From NCBI RefSeq assembly GCF_030064125.1, contig NZ_CP125957.1, forward strand, positions 1,984,001 to 2,048,000: a stretch of 64,000 nt of DNA, read 5' to 3'. Source of the DNA: Pseudomonas sp. G2-4 (GTDB taxonomy: Bacteria > Pseudomonadota > Gammaproteobacteria > Pseudomonadales > Pseudomonadaceae). This document shows, in pieces, positions 8,427-17,832 of the stretch. How positions within the stretch are numbered: the first letter of the stretch is position 1; each line of letters begins with the position of its first letter. The notes beneath the pieces are model-generated. The model was given only the letters and a program-made list of their open reading frames with translations, was not told where the DNA came from and ran no database searches. The translations under genes were made by a program, and so were the position numbers.

Positions 8427-8513
8427 GGCCGTAGCCCGCCGTCCGGGTGGGACGCGCGTGGTTAAATCGATTGGGATATCAAATTGTCGAGTTCTTGAGT
8501 GTTAAGCCCTGTG

Positions 8514-8729
8514 TCAGCCGACGGCGTGAAGTTCGTTGAGTCTGTGGATACCCGCAGTGCCGGTCATACCGTCCCAATTGTCGCCGCGTCCTTCTCGCCA
8601 GCCATTGATCCAGGCTTGACGTACCGACGGTAGAGTAAAGGGGCAAAGCTCACGGGATTTACCACCAACGCCATATTGGTAACCGCGTAAAAATGCTCTT
8701 TCCAACGGATCACGCTTAAGTCTTCTCAT
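8514..8729 (-). CDS. rmf: Ribosome modulation factor
   Basis: A 71-residue basic protein that pairs 70S ribosomes into inactive 100S dimers in stationary phase. Family hallmarks are MRRLKRDPLERAFLRGYQYG at the N-terminus, CPF and RQAWINGWREGRGDNWDGMTG. E. coli RMF is 55 residues, and Pseudomonas versions carry a longer C-terminal tail, as seen here (HRLNELHAVG). The start has GAGG about 11 bases upstream. The gene stands alone between a terminator and a leader with four stem-loops (8770-8860). Growth-phase control is expected from the family, but no clear promoter hexamers were found. Confidence 0.95.
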   Translation of the reverse strand: MRRLKRDPLERAFLRGYQYGVGGKSRELCPFTLPSVRQAWINGWREGRGDNWDGMTGTAGIHRLNELHAVG

Positions 8730-8769
8730 AGGGTGTTGCCCTCACTTGTTGACTGTTGCTTAGCGTCGA

Positions 8770-8860
8770 CCTCTATCGAGGCCGGGGCAGAATCATTCTG
8801 CCGTTGGTGGCTCGTTGCCGGCGTGACGAGCCTAGGTGTTGACGCCGTTGCGACGTCAAC
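8770..8860 (-). promoter_or_regulatory. Structured region (four consecutive stem-loops) in the rmf leader
   Basis: Four inverted repeats follow each other within 91 bases upstream of rmf: GTTGACG/CGTCAAC (8838-8860), GGCTCGT/ACGAGCC (8809-8832), GGCAGAAT-C-ATTCTGCC (8786-8802) and the short CCTC/GAGG (8770-8781). In a minus-strand transcript they would form a stacked structured 5' leader ending about 40 bases before the start codon. Because each is self-complementary, a plus-strand RNA would fold as well, so the strand is inferred from rmf. Its role (mRNA stabiliser, regulator or small RNA) is unknown. Confidence 0.5.
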
Positions 8861-9259
8861 CTGTGTTGAGTTCTAACCAAAGCGTCACATGGATGGAATG
8901 ATCGTTTTGTCATAAGCACGTAACAATAAAGACGTTAGGGAGATAAGTAACATGATGTTCGATGCCCGCTAATGAGCAAGACCCCTGTATGATCGGCCCT
9001 GCGCCGAAGTGCCTGGTTTGGCGCGGATGAGAATGTCCCCCCGTTGCACTCAGGTACTATTCGACGAAAGGGTCGAGTTTTCACAATTTGTTGCGCAGAA
9101 TTTTTTATCTGCCCTCGCATCTAAGCTCTTTTAACCTGAGCAGCGAGGGCGGGGCGGCACACTCTCGTGCCACACGGGTGCTCTTGAGAAAAGCACCTGA
9201 TTGAACCCGGCCCGGCAATGCGTTGCCCGGGCCACTTAGCCAAAGGCGCTGGAAATCCC
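8861..9259. other. Intergenic region between rmf leader and rlmL
   Basis: Four hundred bases without a convincing gene. The left part is fairly AT-rich (around TCATAAGCACGTAACAATAAAG) and probably carries the rmf promoter, but no clear -35/-10 pair was found on either strand. A 61-codon minus-strand frame at 8935-9120 has no ribosome binding site or recognisable product and is not called. Confidence 0.5.
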
Positions 9260-11530
9260 ATGTCCGATCGTTTCGAACTCTTCCTCACTTGCCCCAAGGG
9301 CCTCGAAGGCCTGCTCATCGAGGAAGCCGTCGGGCTTGGCCTTGAAGAGGCGCGCGAGCACACCTCGGCGGTGCGCGGCATGGCCGACATGGAAACGGCT
9401 TATCGCCTGTGCCTCTGGTCGCGTCTGGCCAACCGCGTGTTGCTGGTACTCAAGCGTTTCCCGATGAAGGACGCCGAAGACCTGTACCACGGCGTGCTGG
9501 ACGTCGACTGGCAAGACCACATGCTGGCCGATGGCACCTTGGCGGTGGAGTTCAGCGGGCACGGCTCGGGCATCGACAACACCCATTTTGGCGCCTTGAA
9601 GGTCAAGGACGCCATCGTCGACAAGCTGCGCACCCCAACGGGCGAGCGGCCCTCCATCGACAAGCTCAACCCGGACCTGCGCATTCACCTGCGCCTGGAC
9701 CGTGGCGAGGCCATCCTCTCCCTGGACCTCTCCGGCCATAGCCTGCATCAACGCGGCTATCGCCTGCAGCAAGGCGCCGCGCCGCTGAAGGAAAACCTCG
9801 CCGCCGCGATCCTGATCCGCGCCGGTTGGCCGCGCATTGCCGCTGAAGGCGGGGCGCTGGCCGACCCGATGTGCGGTGTGGGCACGTTCCTGGTGGAAGC
9901 CGGGATGATCGCCGCCGACATGGCGCCGAACCTGCGTCGCGAGCAGTGGGGCTTCACCGCCTGGCTCGGCCACGTGCCGGCGCTGTGGAAGAAGCTCCAT
10001 GATGAAGCCACCGCCCGCGCCGCCGCCGGGCTGGCCAAGCCCCCGTCGTGGATTCGCGGCTACGAAGCCGACCCACGGCTGATCCAGCCGGGCCGCAATA
10101 ACGTCGAACGTGCGGGCCTGAGCGAGTGGATCAAGATCTATCAAGGTGAAGTCGCCACCTTCGAACCGCGTCCAGACCAGAACCAGAAAGGCCTGGTGAT
10201 CTGCAACCCGCCGTACGGCGAGCGTCTGGGTGACGAAGCCAGCCTGCTTTACCTCTATCAGAACCTCGGCGAGCGTCTGCGCCAGGCGTGCTTGAACTGG
10301 GAAGCGGCGGTGTTTACCGGTGCCCCGGACCTGGGCAAGCGCATGGGCATTCGCAGCCACAAGCAGTATTCATTCTGGAACGGTGCCTTGCCGTGCAAGT
10401 TGCTGCTGATCAAGGTGTTGCCGGATCAGTTCGTCACCGGCGAGCGGCGCACTCCGGAACAGCGCCAGGCCGAGCGTGAACAGGCCGCCTACGATCAAAC
10501 CCCTGAAGTGGCGCAAGAGCGCCAGTACAACAAGAACGGCAACCCGATCAAACCGGCCCCGGCGCCAGCCCCCGTCGTGGAGCAGGCACGGTTGAGTGAA
10601 GGTGGGCAGATGTTCGCCAATCGCCTGCAAAAAAACCTCAAGTTGCTGAGTAAGTGGGCCAAGCGTGAAGGGGTGGATTGCTACCGGGTCTACGATGCCG
10701 ACATGCCGGAATATTCCATGGCCATCGACCTGTACCACGATTGGGTGCACGTCCAGGAATACGTCGCGCCAAAATCCATCGACCCGGAAAAGGCCTCGGC
10801 CCGGCTGTTCGACGCCCTGGCGGCGATTCCCCAGGCCCTGAACATTGACAAGAACCACGTGGTGATCAAGCGTCGCGAGCGTCAGAGCGGCACCAAGCAG
10901 TACGAGCGCCAGAGCGCCCAGGGCAAGTTCACCGAGGTCAACGAAGGCGGCGTGAAGCTGTTGGTCAACCTCACTGACTACCTGGACACCGGGCTATTTC
11001 TCGATCATCGGCCGATGCGCCTGCGGATCCAGAAAGAGGCGGCCGGCAAGCGCTTCCTCAACTTGTTCTGCTACACCGCGACCGCCAGCGTCCACGCGGC
11101 CAAGGGCGGGGCGCGCAGCACCACCAGCGTCGACCTGTCGAAAACCTACCTGGATTGGGCCCGGCGCAACCTGTCGCTCAACGGTTTTTCCGACAAGAAC
11201 CGCCTGGAACAGGGCGATGTGATGGCCTGGCTTGAAGCCAGCCGTGACGAGTACGACCTGATCTTCATCGACCCGCCGACCTTCTCCAACTCCAAGCGTA
11301 TGGAAGGGGTGTTCGACGTGCAGCGCGACCACGTTCAGTTGCTGGACCTGGCCATGGCTCGCCTGGCGCCGGGCGGCGTGCTGTATTTCTCCAACAACTT
11401 CCGCAAGTTCCAGCTCGAGGAGAACCTCGGCGAGCGCTACGCGGTGGAAGAGATCACCGCCAAGACCATTGATCCGGATTTTGCCCGCAACGGCAAGATC
11501 CATCGCGCCTGGAAGATCATGGCCCGTTGA
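9260..11530 (+). CDS. rlmL: Bifunctional 23S rRNA methyltransferase RlmKL
   Basis: A 756-residue fusion enzyme that makes m2G2445 and m7G2069 in 23S rRNA. The N-terminal half (RlmL) has a THUMP domain (about residues 1-160) and a methyltransferase with the SAM motif DPMCGVGTFLVEA and catalytic NPPYGER. The C-terminal half (RlmK) is a second methyltransferase with NLFCYTATASVHAAKGGA and FIDPPTF. The two halves are joined by a Pro/Ala-rich linker near residue 435. ATG 9260 gives the expected start MSDRFELFLTCPKGLEGLL. It is a single gene flanked by unrelated genes. Confidence 0.96.
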   Translation: MSDRFELFLTCPKGLEGLLIEEAVGLGLEEAREHTSAVRGMADMETAYRLCLWSRLANRVLLVLKRFPMKDAEDLYHGVLDVDWQDHMLADGTLAVEFSGHGSGIDNTHFGALKVKDAIVDKLRTPTGERPSIDKLNPDLRIHLRLDRGEAILSLDLSGHSLHQRGYRLQQGAAPLKENLAAAILIRAGWPRIAAEGGALADPMCGVGTFLVEAGMIAADMAPNLRREQWGFTAWLGHVPALWKKLHDEATARAAAGLAKPPSWIRGYEADPRLIQPGRNNVERAGLSEWIKIYQGEVATFEPRPDQNQKGLVICNPPYGERLGDEASLLYLYQNLGERLRQACLNWEAAVFTGAPDLGKRMGIRSHKQYSFWNGALPCKLLLIKVLPDQFVTGERRTPEQRQAEREQAAYDQTPEVAQERQYNKNGNPIKPAPAPAPVVEQARLSEGGQMFANRLQKNLKLLSKWAKREGVDCYRVYDADMPEYSMAIDLYHDWVHVQEYVAPKSIDPEKASARLFDALAAIPQALNIDKNHVVIKRRERQSGTKQYERQSAQGKFTEVNEGGVKLLVNLTDYLDTGLFLDHRPMRLRIQKEAAGKRFLNLFCYTATASVHAAKGGARSTTSVDLSKTYLDWARRNLSLNGFSDKNRLEQGDVMAWLEASRDEYDLIFIDPPTFSNSKRMEGVFDVQRDHVQLLDLAMARLAPGGVLYFSNNFRKFQLEENLGERYAVEEITAKTIDPDFARNGKIHRAWKIMAR

Positions 11531-11673
11531 GCTGTAGCTGATTGGATCCACGAAGCCTTGTAGCTCAAGGCTTCTGGGCTGTTTGGGGGCTGGCAAAAGT
11601 AATGGCGAATAGCTATAACTTAGGCTGTGTCCAGGGCTGTGCCTATGCCTGGCTCCTTTCCTGAGTTGTATTT

Positions 11674-14058
11674 ATGGCATTGCATCAGGTGCGCCCCAGA
11701 ATCCTGGGCTTTATCAACGAAGACGTGTCGGCTTGGCTGGTGGCTTCGTTGGTCTTGCTGGCCGGTACGTTCCTGACCGGTTTGCTGGCCTGGGCAATGC
11801 TGAACCTGTTCCAACAGCAGTTAAGCCAGCGCTTCGAGTTGCAAGCCAAAGAGCGCTTCAGTCGCCTTGAGGAGCGCTTCGAGGGCCAGGAGCAACTCCT
11901 CGACAGCCTCAGGCGTTTCTTTGCTAATTCGCAAGGGGTTTCCAACGATGAGTTCCGCGGCTACGCCGATGCGTTGTTGCGGCGCACTCGCGCCTTCGCC
12001 TGGGCGCCGAGGGTGCTTAGGGGCGAACGGCAATCATTCGAACAGCAGGCACGAGCCGAAGGCGCAGACAGCTTTACTATCCGTGAGGTCGATGACACCG
12101 GTGGCCTGCGGCAAGCCACTGAACGGGACGAATACGCGCCAGTGCTCTATATCCAGAGCCAAGTGTCCTCCGGATCATTGTTGGGGCTGGATCTGTTGGC
12201 TGACCCATTGCGCCGTACCACGCTCGAGCGAGCTCGCCAGCATGGCACGCTGGTGGTCTCGCAGCCATTGGACCTGATGGGCGTCGACCCGGGCTTTACC
12301 CGTGGGGTTTTGCTGGTTGCGCCGGTCACCAGGGCGTCGGCCAAGGAGCCGTTCGGCTACGTGGTGGCTGAAATCAGCATGCCCCAGCTGGTGGGCGATG
12401 GCCTGCCGGAGTTCGGTCATGACAACCTCTCGATGCGCGTCCTGGATTTGTCCACGGATGATCGGGAGGAGGTGCTGTTCGAGTCCCCCGACCCAGCGGC
12501 CGACAGCAATTTCTCGGCGACCCGCCTGTTACGCCTGGCCGATCATGACTTTCAGGTGGAGTTGCGGCCCAGCAGCACCTTTCTGGCGACCAACCATTCC
12601 ACCGCAATGGGCCTGGTGGTGCTGGGCAGTTTGCTCAGCCTGTTGCTCAGCGCCTTGCTCTACGTGTTGGTCAGCCAGCGGCAACGGGCCCTGAAACTGG
12701 TGGAGCAACGGACCCAGGAACTGCGCGCACGTGAGCAAGAGTTGCGCGGCACCCATGGACAGTTGCGTGGTGTGCTGGATGCCGCGACCCAGGTCGCGAT
12801 CATCGCCACTGACCTGCGGGGTGTCATCACTACGTTCAATGCTGGCGCCGAACAGATGCTTGGCTATGACAGCAGCGCAGTCTTGCAGAGCATGACCCTG
12901 GAGAGTCTTCACGTTCCGCGCGAACTCCAGGCCCGGGCCGCACAGCTCGGCGCGCGCTATGGCAAACCCATCCCTACATGCCACGCAATGTTGGTCGAAG
13001 GGGGTGAGCAGGGTGGTCAGCAGGCCCGGGAATGGACGTTGGTGCGTCGCGATGGCAGCCATCTGACGGTAAATATGTTGGCTACACCGATGCTCGATGA
13101 CCAGGGGCTATGGGTCGGGCATCTGGCGATCTGTATCGATATCACCGAACGCAAGCGCGTCCACGAGGCCCTGGCTGCCCGTGACTTGTTGCTGAAAAAA
13201 CTCAGCGCCCACGTTCCCGGCGGAATCTACCAGTTCAGAATGGACTTCAATGGCCACTTCAGCGTGATCTACGCCAGTGACGGCATCCGCGAGATCTATG
13301 AGCTGGAGCCCGATGTACTGCTGGCGAATGCCGAAGCGATGTTCTTGCGTATTCACCCGCTGGACAACGCCCGGGTCCGTGCCTCGATTCGCGCGTCGGC
13401 CGATACCTTGAGCCCATGGCGCGAGGAGTACCGTGTGCAACTCCCCCTGCGTGGCCTGCGGTGGGTGCGCGGCGAGGCGACGCCAGAGGAATTGCCTGGC
13501 GGCGGGGTTCTGTGGCACGGCTATATCTCGGATATCTCCGATCTCAAGCGGGTAGAGGAAGAACTGCGCGCCTTGTCAGTGACCGACGCCTTGACCGGGA
13601 TCCGCAACCGGCGCTATTTCCAGGAGCGCCTGAGCACGGAAATGGCCCGGGTCGAACGCGGCTCTGGCGAGTTGGCGGTCATCATGCTCGATATCGATCA
13701 CTTCAAGCGTATCAACGATCAGCACGGCCATGCGGTGGGCGACCTCGTATTGCAGGCGGTTTGCCAGCGCATCGCCCAGCGATTGAGGCGGACCGACGTG
13801 TTCTGCCGGCTGGGCGGGGAAGAGTTCGTGGTGCTGTGCCCAGACACCGACGGTACCAGCGCCTATGCCTTGGCCGTTGAATTGTGGGAAGGCCTGCGCG
13901 GTGCGCCGATCGATGACGTGGGCATCGTCACCGCCAGTTTCGGTATCGCCAGCTGGCGTGTCGGGGAGGGTGCGGATGCGTTGCTGTTGCGGGCTGACTC
14001 GGGCGTGTACGCCGCCAAGCAGGCCGGGCGGGATCGGGTCGATTCGCAGCCGGGTTAA
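11674..14058 (+). CDS. Membrane diguanylate cyclase with CHASE, two PAS and GGDEF domains
   Basis: A 794-residue sensor that probably makes cyclic di-GMP. A first transmembrane helix (about residues 20-45), a periplasmic CHASE-type sensor (about 65-295, including FAWAPRVLRGER), and a second helix (about 308-332, MGLVVLGSLLSLLLSALLYVLV) precede a PAS domain starting LDAATQVAIIATDLRGVITTF, a second PAS-like domain with WREEY, and a GGDEF domain from about 630. The active site is GGEEF at about 713-717. The inhibitory I-site RxxD is intact (RRTD, in RRTDVFCRLGGEEF). So activity and product feedback are both expected. There is no EAL domain. The ligand sensed is unknown. Confidence 0.9.
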   Translation: MALHQVRPRILGFINEDVSAWLVASLVLLAGTFLTGLLAWAMLNLFQQQLSQRFELQAKERFSRLEERFEGQEQLLDSLRRFFANSQGVSNDEFRGYADALLRRTRAFAWAPRVLRGERQSFEQQARAEGADSFTIREVDDTGGLRQATERDEYAPVLYIQSQVSSGSLLGLDLLADPLRRTTLERARQHGTLVVSQPLDLMGVDPGFTRGVLLVAPVTRASAKEPFGYVVAEISMPQLVGDGLPEFGHDNLSMRVLDLSTDDREEVLFESPDPAADSNFSATRLLRLADHDFQVELRPSSTFLATNHSTAMGLVVLGSLLSLLLSALLYVLVSQRQRALKLVEQRTQELRAREQELRGTHGQLRGVLDAATQVAIIATDLRGVITTFNAGAEQMLGYDSSAVLQSMTLESLHVPRELQARAAQLGARYGKPIPTCHAMLVEGGEQGGQQAREWTLVRRDGSHLTVNMLATPMLDDQGLWVGHLAICIDITERKRVHEALAARDLLLKKLSAHVPGGIYQFRMDFNGHFSVIYASDGIREIYELEPDVLLANAEAMFLRIHPLDNARVRASIRASADTLSPWREEYRVQLPLRGLRWVRGEATPEELPGGGVLWHGYISDISDLKRVEEELRALSVTDALTGIRNRRYFQERLSTEMARVERGSGELAVIMLDIDHFKRINDQHGHAVGDLVLQAVCQRIAQRLRRTDVFCRLGGEEFVVLCPDTDGTSAYALAVELWEGLRGAPIDDVGIVTASFGIASWRVGEGADALLLRADSGVYAAKQAGRDRVDSQPG

Positions 14059-14076
14059 AGGCTTCACGCTAACCCA

Positions 14077-14166
14077 TGTGGGAGCGAGCCTGCTCGCGAT
14101 AGCGGTAGTTCAGTCGATGAAGAGGCTGAATGCTACGACGCTATCGCGAGCAGGCTCGCTCCCACA
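14077..14166. repeat. REP pair, type B, outward configuration
   Basis: TGTGGGAGCGAGCCTGCTCG on the left and its complement on the right, with the CGCGATAGCG sides facing inward around a spacer. It lies between the convergent diguanylate cyclase and dacB genes. Confidence 0.85.
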
Positions 14167-14182
14167 CTGGATTTGTCCTGGG

Positions 14183-15649
14183 TCAGAGCACCGAAGCCGT
14201 CTGCGGCAGTTTCGGCTGGCGGTACAGATCCAGCAGCACCTGATCCAATACCGACGAAGCGCCCCATGGCTTTGGATCGTTGAGAATCGCCACCACCGCC
14301 CAGGTGTTGCCATTGATGTCACGGCTGTAGCCGGCGATGGCGCGCACGGTGTTCAAGGTGCCGGTCTTGACGTGGGCTTCACCGGCCATGGCGGTGGTCT
14401 TGAGGCGTTTGCGCATGGTGCCATCGGTGCCGGCAATCGGCATCGAACTGATGAACTCTGCCGAATACGGGCTACGCCAGGCGGCTTGCAGCATCGCAGC
14501 CATCTCCCGGGCGCTGACGCGTTCGGCGCGGGATAGGCCGGAACCGTTCTCCATCACCAAGTGGGGCGCGGTAATGCCTTTCTTGGCCAGCCACTGGCGC
14601 ACCACCCGCTGCGCAGCCTTGGCGTCGTCGCCGTCGGCCTCGTTGCGAAACCGCGCGCCGAGGCTCAGGAACAACTGCTGGGCCATGGTGTTGTTACTGT
14701 ATTTGTTGATGTCGCGGATGATCTCCGCCAGGTCCGGCGAGAACGCCCGGGCCAGCACCTTGGCGCTGCTCGGGGTCGGGGCCAGGCGGTCCTTGCCCTG
14801 GATGCTGCCGCCCAGTTCCTTCCAGATCGCCCGCACCGCACCAGCGGTGTAGGTGGCGTGGTCCAGCAGCGACAGGTAGGTCTGGGAGCTGCAACCGTCA
14901 CCGAGCTGGCCGCCGACGGTCACGGTCACGCTGCCGTCCGCCTGGGGCACCGGGTTGTAGCGGACGCCGCCGGTGCATTGCTTGGAATTGACTGCCTTGA
15001 CCTGGTTTTCGATGCGAATGCTGGCAATCGGCGGTTCCACCGACACCAGCACCCGGCCGCCGTCATTGCGGGCGACGAAGCGCAGGGCCTTGAGGTTGAC
15101 CAGCAGCGAGTCGGGCTTGACCAGGAAGGGTTTGTTTTCGTCGTTGCCGTCATCGTTGAACTCGGGCAGTTGCGGCTGGATGAAAAAACTGCGGTCCAGC
15201 ACCAGATCGCCGGTAATCTGCTGCACGCCGTTGGCTCGCAGATCACGCATCAGCAGCCAGAGCTTTTCCATGTTCAGCTTGGGATCGCCGCCGCCCTTGA
15301 GGTACAGGTTGCCGTTGAGAATGCCGCCACTGAGGGTGCCGTCGGTGTAGAACTCGGTTTTCCACTGGTGATTGGGGCCGAGCATTTCCAGGGCCGCATA
15401 GGTGGTCACCAGTTTCATGGTAGAAGCCGGGTTCACCGAGACGTCGGCGTTGTACAGGGTCGGGGTACCAGGACCGTTGAGTGGGATCATCACCAGGGAC
15501 AAGGCATCATTTTGCAGCTTGCTGGCCTTGAGGGCCTTCTGCACGTTGGGCGACAGGGCGGTGTTGATGGTGGCAGCGCTGGTGGTGGCAGGGAGGGCCA
15601 AGGGAAGCAGAAGGCTGGCCAGAAGCAGTGGACGCAAAGATTTGATCAT
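14183..15649 (-). CDS. dacB: D-alanyl-D-alanine carboxypeptidase/endopeptidase (PBP4)
   Basis: A 488-residue periplasmic penicillin-binding protein of the S13 peptidase family, which trims and cleaves D-Ala cross-links in peptidoglycan. A signal peptide (MIKSLRPLLLASLLLPLALP, cleavage after ATTSAA) is followed by the three active-site motifs: SxxK in NPASTMKLVTTYAALEM, SxN in NKYSNNTMAQQ, and KTG in AHVKTGTLNTVRA. The large insert between the first two motifs is typical of the PBP4 class. The start was moved to ATG 15649, where the signal peptide begins; upstream codons in the open frame do not fit. It is monocistronic. Confidence 0.95.
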   Translation of the reverse strand: MIKSLRPLLLASLLLPLALPATTSAATINTALSPNVQKALKASKLQNDALSLVMIPLNGPGTPTLYNADVSVNPASTMKLVTTYAALEMLGPNHQWKTEFYTDGTLSGGILNGNLYLKGGGDPKLNMEKLWLLMRDLRANGVQQITGDLVLDRSFFIQPQLPEFNDDGNDENKPFLVKPDSLLVNLKALRFVARNDGGRVLVSVEPPIASIRIENQVKAVNSKQCTGGVRYNPVPQADGSVTVTVGGQLGDGCSSQTYLSLLDHATYTAGAVRAIWKELGGSIQGKDRLAPTPSSAKVLARAFSPDLAEIIRDINKYSNNTMAQQLFLSLGARFRNEADGDDAKAAQRVVRQWLAKKGITAPHLVMENGSGLSRAERVSAREMAAMLQAAWRSPYSAEFISSMPIAGTDGTMRKRLKTTAMAGEAHVKTGTLNTVRAIAGYSRDINGNTWAVVAILNDPKPWGASSVLDQVLLDLYRQPKLPQTASVL

Positions 15650-15882
15650 GTGAAATAAAACCCTACGGGCGAGGGGTGAAAAGACGAGGGCATGAAAATG
15701 AACGCCCTCAACGGTCATGAAAGTGTCGGCATTATGCCCCAAGGTGCAACGGCGTGTGCCGTGCCTGAGCCCTTCCAGGCGCTATTTTTTACCGACGGTA
15801 GGTCGACACACCCGATCAGTCGGGCAATCGACGCGCCAAACTGGTAAAGTGCCGGCCGTTATTACTTATGAGGATTGTTTCA

Positions 15883-16227
15883 ATGGCGACTAACCGTTCC
15901 CAGCGTCTGCGCAAAAAACTGTGCGTGGATGAATTTCAAGAGCTGGGTTTCGAACTGAACCTGGACTTCAAAGAAGATCTGGCCGATGAGGCTATTGACG
16001 CTTTCCTCGACGCTTTCCTGAAAGAAGCCATGGAAGCCAATGGCCTGGGCTATGTTGGCGGCGATGACTACGGTCTGGTTTGCCTGCAGAAGCGTGGCTC
16101 GGTGACCGAAGAGCAGCGTGCTGCCGTTGAGGCCTGGCTCAAGGCGCGTCCTGAGCTGACCAGCGTTGAAGTCAGCCCGCTGATGGACGTCTGGTACCCG
16201 GAAAAGCCGATTAATCCGGTCGCTTGA
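15883..16227 (+). CDS. yggL: YggL family 50S ribosome-binding protein (DUF469)
   Basis: A 114-residue acidic protein of the YggL/DUF469 family, reported in E. coli to associate with the 50S ribosomal subunit. Family landmarks are NRSQRLRKKLCVDEFQELGF at the N-terminus, VGGDDYGLVCLQKRGSVTEEQRA in the middle and a W-containing C-terminus (PLMDVWYPE). ATG 15883 has AGGA at 15871-15874; an ATG at 15868 in frame is possible but has no such site. It is followed by a strong terminator. Confidence 0.93.
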   Translation: MATNRSQRLRKKLCVDEFQELGFELNLDFKEDLADEAIDAFLDAFLKEAMEANGLGYVGGDDYGLVCLQKRGSVTEEQRAAVEAWLKARPELTSVEVSPLMDVWYPEKPINPVA

Positions 16228-16237
16228 TGTTCCGAAA

Positions 16238-16267
16238 CCGGCAGCCCTTACGGGTGCCGGTTTTTTT
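16238..16267 (+). terminator. Rho-independent terminator of yggL
   Basis: CCGGCAGCCC-TTAC-GGGTGCCGG is followed directly by seven T residues, about ten bases after the yggL stop. Confidence 0.9.
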
Positions 16268-16307
16268 GTGCCTGTCTGTTGGGTATTGAGTGACCTTCAG
16301 GACGCTT

Positions 16308-16381
16308 TCGCGAGCAGGCTCGCTCCCACAGGGGATTTGAGTTGTGCACATTCCCTCTGTGGGAGCGAGCCTGCTCGCGAT
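16308..16381. repeat. REP pair, type B, inward configuration
   Basis: CGCGAGCAGGCTCGCTCCCA on the left and its complement on the right, with a short spacer. It ends just before the stop of the convergent benE-type gene. Confidence 0.85.
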
Positions 16382-16385
16382 GCTT

Positions 16386-17576
16386 TCAAGCTTTACGCCA
16401 GTTCAGAATCACCAGGGTCAACACTCCCGCCACAATCCCCCAAAATGCCGAACCGATGGAAAACAGCGTCAGCCCCGATGCCGTGACCATGAAGGTGATC
16501 AGCGCCGCTTCCCGCTCCCGGGCTTCGCTCATGGCGATGCTCAAGCCATTGATGATCGACCCGAACAGTGCCAGCGCCGCAATGGACAGCACCAGCTCCT
16601 TGGGTAGTGCCGCGAACAATGCCGCCAACGTGGCGCCGAATACCCCGGCGATCCCGTAGAAAATCCCGCACCAGACTGCTGCCGTGTAGCGCTTGTTGCG
16701 ATCTTCATGGGCGTGCGGCCCGGTGCAGATGGCGGCGCTGATGGCTGCCAGGTTGATGCCATGGGAACCGAACGGGGCCAGCAGCAGCGAGGCGAGGCCG
16801 GTGCTGGTGATCAACGGCGAGGCCGGCACGTTATAACCGTCGGCCCGGAGCACGGCGATGCCGGGCATGTTTTGTGAGGTCATCGCCACCACGAACAGCG
16901 GAATGCCGATGCTGATGGTGGCCGCCAGGGAAAAGTGCGGGGTGGTCCAGACCGGCGTCGCGACTTCCAGAGCGAAGCTGCTGAAGTCCAGCAGCCCCAG
17001 CAAGCCGGACAGCGCCGTGCCGATCAGCAGCGCCGCCAGCACTGCATAGCGTGGCGACAAGCGTTTGACGATCAGGTAGGTGAAAAACATCCCCAGCACC
17101 AGGCCGGTGCGATGTTGGGCGGCGACGAAAATCTCGCTGCCGATCTTGAACAGGATCCCGGCCAGCAACGCCGCCGCCAGCGAGGCCGGAATGCGCTTGA
17201 CCAGACGCTCGAAACTGCCGGTCAGGCCGCAGATCGTCACCAGCACCGCGCAGGTGATGTAGGCGCCGATGGCTTCGCCGTAACTGACCCCGCCCAGGCT
17301 GGTGATCAGCAACGCCGCGCCGGGTGTCGACCAGGCGATGGTGATCGGCGTGCGATAACGCAACGACAGGCCAATGGAACACACCGCCATGCCGATGGAA
17401 ATCGCCCAGATCCACGACGAAATCTGTCCGGCGCTCAACCCCGCTGCCTGCCCGGCCTGGAACATCAGCACCAGGGAACTGGTGTAGCCGGTCATCATGG
17501 CAATGAAACCGGCGACGATGGCCGAGGGCGACGTGTCGGCGAGTGGGCGAAGTGGCGTGGTCGTGACTTCGGTCAT
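16386..17576 (-). CDS. benE: BenE/YdcO family membrane transporter
   Basis: A 396-residue inner-membrane protein with about twelve hydrophobic segments, assigned to the benzoate/H+ symporter family BenE. Landmarks are VAGFIAMMTGYTSSLVLMFQA, WSTPGAALL, VVAMTSQNMPGIAVLR and LLAPFGSHGINLAAISAAICTG. BenE members are distantly related to nucleobase transporters. The neighbours are a GntR regulator and guanine/xanthine catabolism genes, with no benzoate genes in sight, so a purine-related substrate is possible; this is inference only. It is transcribed away from the GntR gene, and the 257-bp intergenic region probably carries both promoters. Confidence 0.88.
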   Translation of the reverse strand: MTEVTTTPLRPLADTSPSAIVAGFIAMMTGYTSSLVLMFQAGQAAGLSAGQISSWIWAISIGMAVCSIGLSLRYRTPITIAWSTPGAALLITSLGGVSYGEAIGAYITCAVLVTICGLTGSFERLVKRIPASLAAALLAGILFKIGSEIFVAAQHRTGLVLGMFFTYLIVKRLSPRYAVLAALLIGTALSGLLGLLDFSSFALEVATPVWTTPHFSLAATISIGIPLFVVAMTSQNMPGIAVLRADGYNVPASPLITSTGLASLLLAPFGSHGINLAAISAAICTGPHAHEDRNKRYTAAVWCGIFYGIAGVFGATLAALFAALPKELVLSIAALALFGSIINGLSIAMSEAREREAALITFMVTASGLTLFSIGSAFWGIVAGVLTLVILNWRKA

Positions 17577-17729
17577 GGCAGGTGATGATCCTTGTTATAA
17601 ATTGGTAGAGCCTGGAGCAGCCATGGGGCCTGGCCATGGGTTTGGGTTTTAAGCCTAAACTCAACCCAGCTGCCGATTGCAATACAGCCATGCCCGCAAA
17701 CAGCCGTACAGTCGTGTTGCCATCAGAGG

Positions 17730-17739
17730 TTGTGTACAA
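17730..17739. promoter_or_regulatory. TTGT-N2-ACAA dyad, candidate GntR/FCD operator
   Basis: TTGTGTACAA lies in the divergent region between the transporter and the GntR gene, 94 bases before the regulator start. FCD-type GntR proteins commonly bind dyads of the TTGT/ACAA kind. No test was possible here. Confidence 0.35.
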
Positions 17740-17832
17740 TCGCCGTGTTGTTTACGCGATACTTGCCAGCGACCCGCTGTGCCGTATTACAGTCACGGTC
17801 AATTCGCCGCAGTTCTCCCGACCCGAGTGCCC

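Noticed and set aside
8935..9120. Small minus-strand frame upstream of rlmL
   Set aside because: No ribosome binding site, no homology signature, and composition does not differ from intergenic sequence.
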